The translations under genes and the position numbers were made by a program. From Rohdeia mirabilis (GTDB lineage Bacteria; Planctomycetota; UBA1135; GCA-002686595): 64,000 nucleotides of DNA. Under the pieces are notes generated by a model. That model worked only from the letters and a program-made list of their open reading frames with translations, was not told the DNA's origin and ran no database searches. Shown piece by piece: positions 63,606 through 64,000 of the stretch. Where the stretch lies: the NCBI GenBank assembly GCA_007750655.1, contig CP036290.1, positions 3,038,001 through 3,102,000 on the forward strand, written 5' to 3'. The number at the start of each line of letters is the position of its first letter. Positions within the stretch are counted from its first letter, which is position 1.

Positions 63606-64000
63606 CTACTGGTCGCCGGCTTCCTCGTCGCCAAGGGCCTGCGCACCGCCGTCATCCACATCGCCGTCGCCCGTCTCGACCCCGAATCGGATCAGCTCCT
63701 CGGCGGTCAGATAGTGCATGCCGTAGGCGTCGGCGGCCTCGAGCGTGAAGAAGTAGAACTCCGGATCGATGCCGATCGCGCGGAAGAACTCGAGGTACGA
63801 CTCGTGCTCGGGCGCGTCGCGCGGCAGGTCGCCACCCTCGCGCTCGCCCAGCGCGTCGTACTCGGCCCACGAGTGCACGCCGAGCCGCGCTCCTTCCCCG
63901 AGCTTGCGACGCCAACCGGCCAGGAAGAAGTCGGTCCCGCCCGACGCCGCCTCCCCACCGGGCGCGAGTTCGGTGTGGAACTGGTGGCGATGGACCAGGA
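63606..64000 (-). CDS. COG3904-like (ClpP-fold) periplasmic protein, C-terminal part
   Basis: Only the last 131 residues are in the window; the frame is open to the right edge. GGTDFFLAGWRRKLGEGARLGVHSWAEYDAL followed by HESYLEFFRAIGIDPEFYFFTLEAADAYGMHYLTAEEL (given here in pieces: GARLGVHSW, FYFFTLEAA, HYLTAEEL) matches the COG3904 'predicted periplasmic protein' group, distantly related to ClpP/crotonase folds. The last 15 residues are acidic. Biochemical role unknown. Confidence 0.68.
   Translation of the reverse strand, partial: LVHRHQFHTELAPGGEAASGGTDFFLAGWRRKLGEGARLGVHSWAEYDALGEREGGDLPRDAPEHESYLEFFRAIGIDPEFYFFTLEAADAYGMHYLTAEELIRFGVETGDGDVDDGGAQALGDEEAGDQ

Noticed and set aside
1..64000. 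tRNA or rRNA genes
   Set aside because: No tRNA A/B-box pairs with CCA-type ends or rRNA-like stretches were noticed in the gaps; a covariance search was not possible here.

Overview
This 64 kb window comes from a very GC-rich (about 70% by eye) diderm bacterium. The outer-membrane and exopolysaccharide proteins (Wza, a beta-barrel, lipoproteins), the many secreted TPR and HEAT-repeat proteins of unknown function, the CxCG-type sulfotransferase and the isolated L34 gene together suggest a marine-type member of the Planctomycetota. That is an inference from general character; no rRNA or other phylogenetic marker is present to prove it. No rRNA, tRNA, prophage, insertion sequence or CRISPR array was recognised.

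Layout. 1-28.9 kb is mostly housekeeping: a truncated lipoprotein, ribD, malate dehydrogenase, miaB, a Kef-type antiporter fused to an EIIA domain, a PTPS-III-like pterin enzyme, an FkbM methyltransferase, sucCD, a two-domain dCTP deaminase, two paralogous TPR proteins on either side of an unusual rpmH, fumC, HEAT/TPR proteins, a VWA protein overlapping mnmA, yajC and a YraN-family gene. 29.0-31.5 kb holds a polyprenyl-phosphate sugar transferase whose last 83 coding bases and flank are repeated in tandem (133-bp unit, six full copies and one partial). 31.7-33.4 kb is a cobalamin riboswitch in front of a secreted, probably beta-propeller protein. 33.5-35.1 kb, on the opposite strand, is an outer-membrane barrel gene followed by a lipoprotein that reads as one heavy-metal-associated domain only if an in-frame UGA is decoded as selenocysteine (G-M-E-U-M-S-C). 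Then come mnmG and a secreted HEAT/TPR protein.

39.1-63.3 kb is an exopolysaccharide locus. The plus-strand part (39.1-48.8 kb) encodes a GT9 transferase, Wza, a Wzc tyrosine kinase, two further glycosyltransferases, a sulfotransferase and a Wzx-type flippase, mostly with overlapping stop/start codons. The minus-strand part (52.9-63.3 kb) encodes glycosyltransferases, a Wzy-like polymerase, a degenerate asparagine-synthase homologue, a nucleotide-sugar dehydrogenase and a GDP-mannose 3,5-epimerase-like enzyme. With the sugar transferase at 29 kb this makes a nearly complete Wzx/Wzy pathway, probably for a sulfated or acidic polymer. A four-gene operon (two membrane proteins, an AAA ATPase with TPRs, a rhomboid protease) sits in the middle.

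Three themes stand out: the candidate selenoprotein metal-handling operon; the B12-riboswitch-controlled secreted protein; and short tandem repeats (mostly 12, 15, 18 or 30 bp, plus the 133-bp array) placed again and again at gene starts and stops, in three cases duplicating the stop codon itself.
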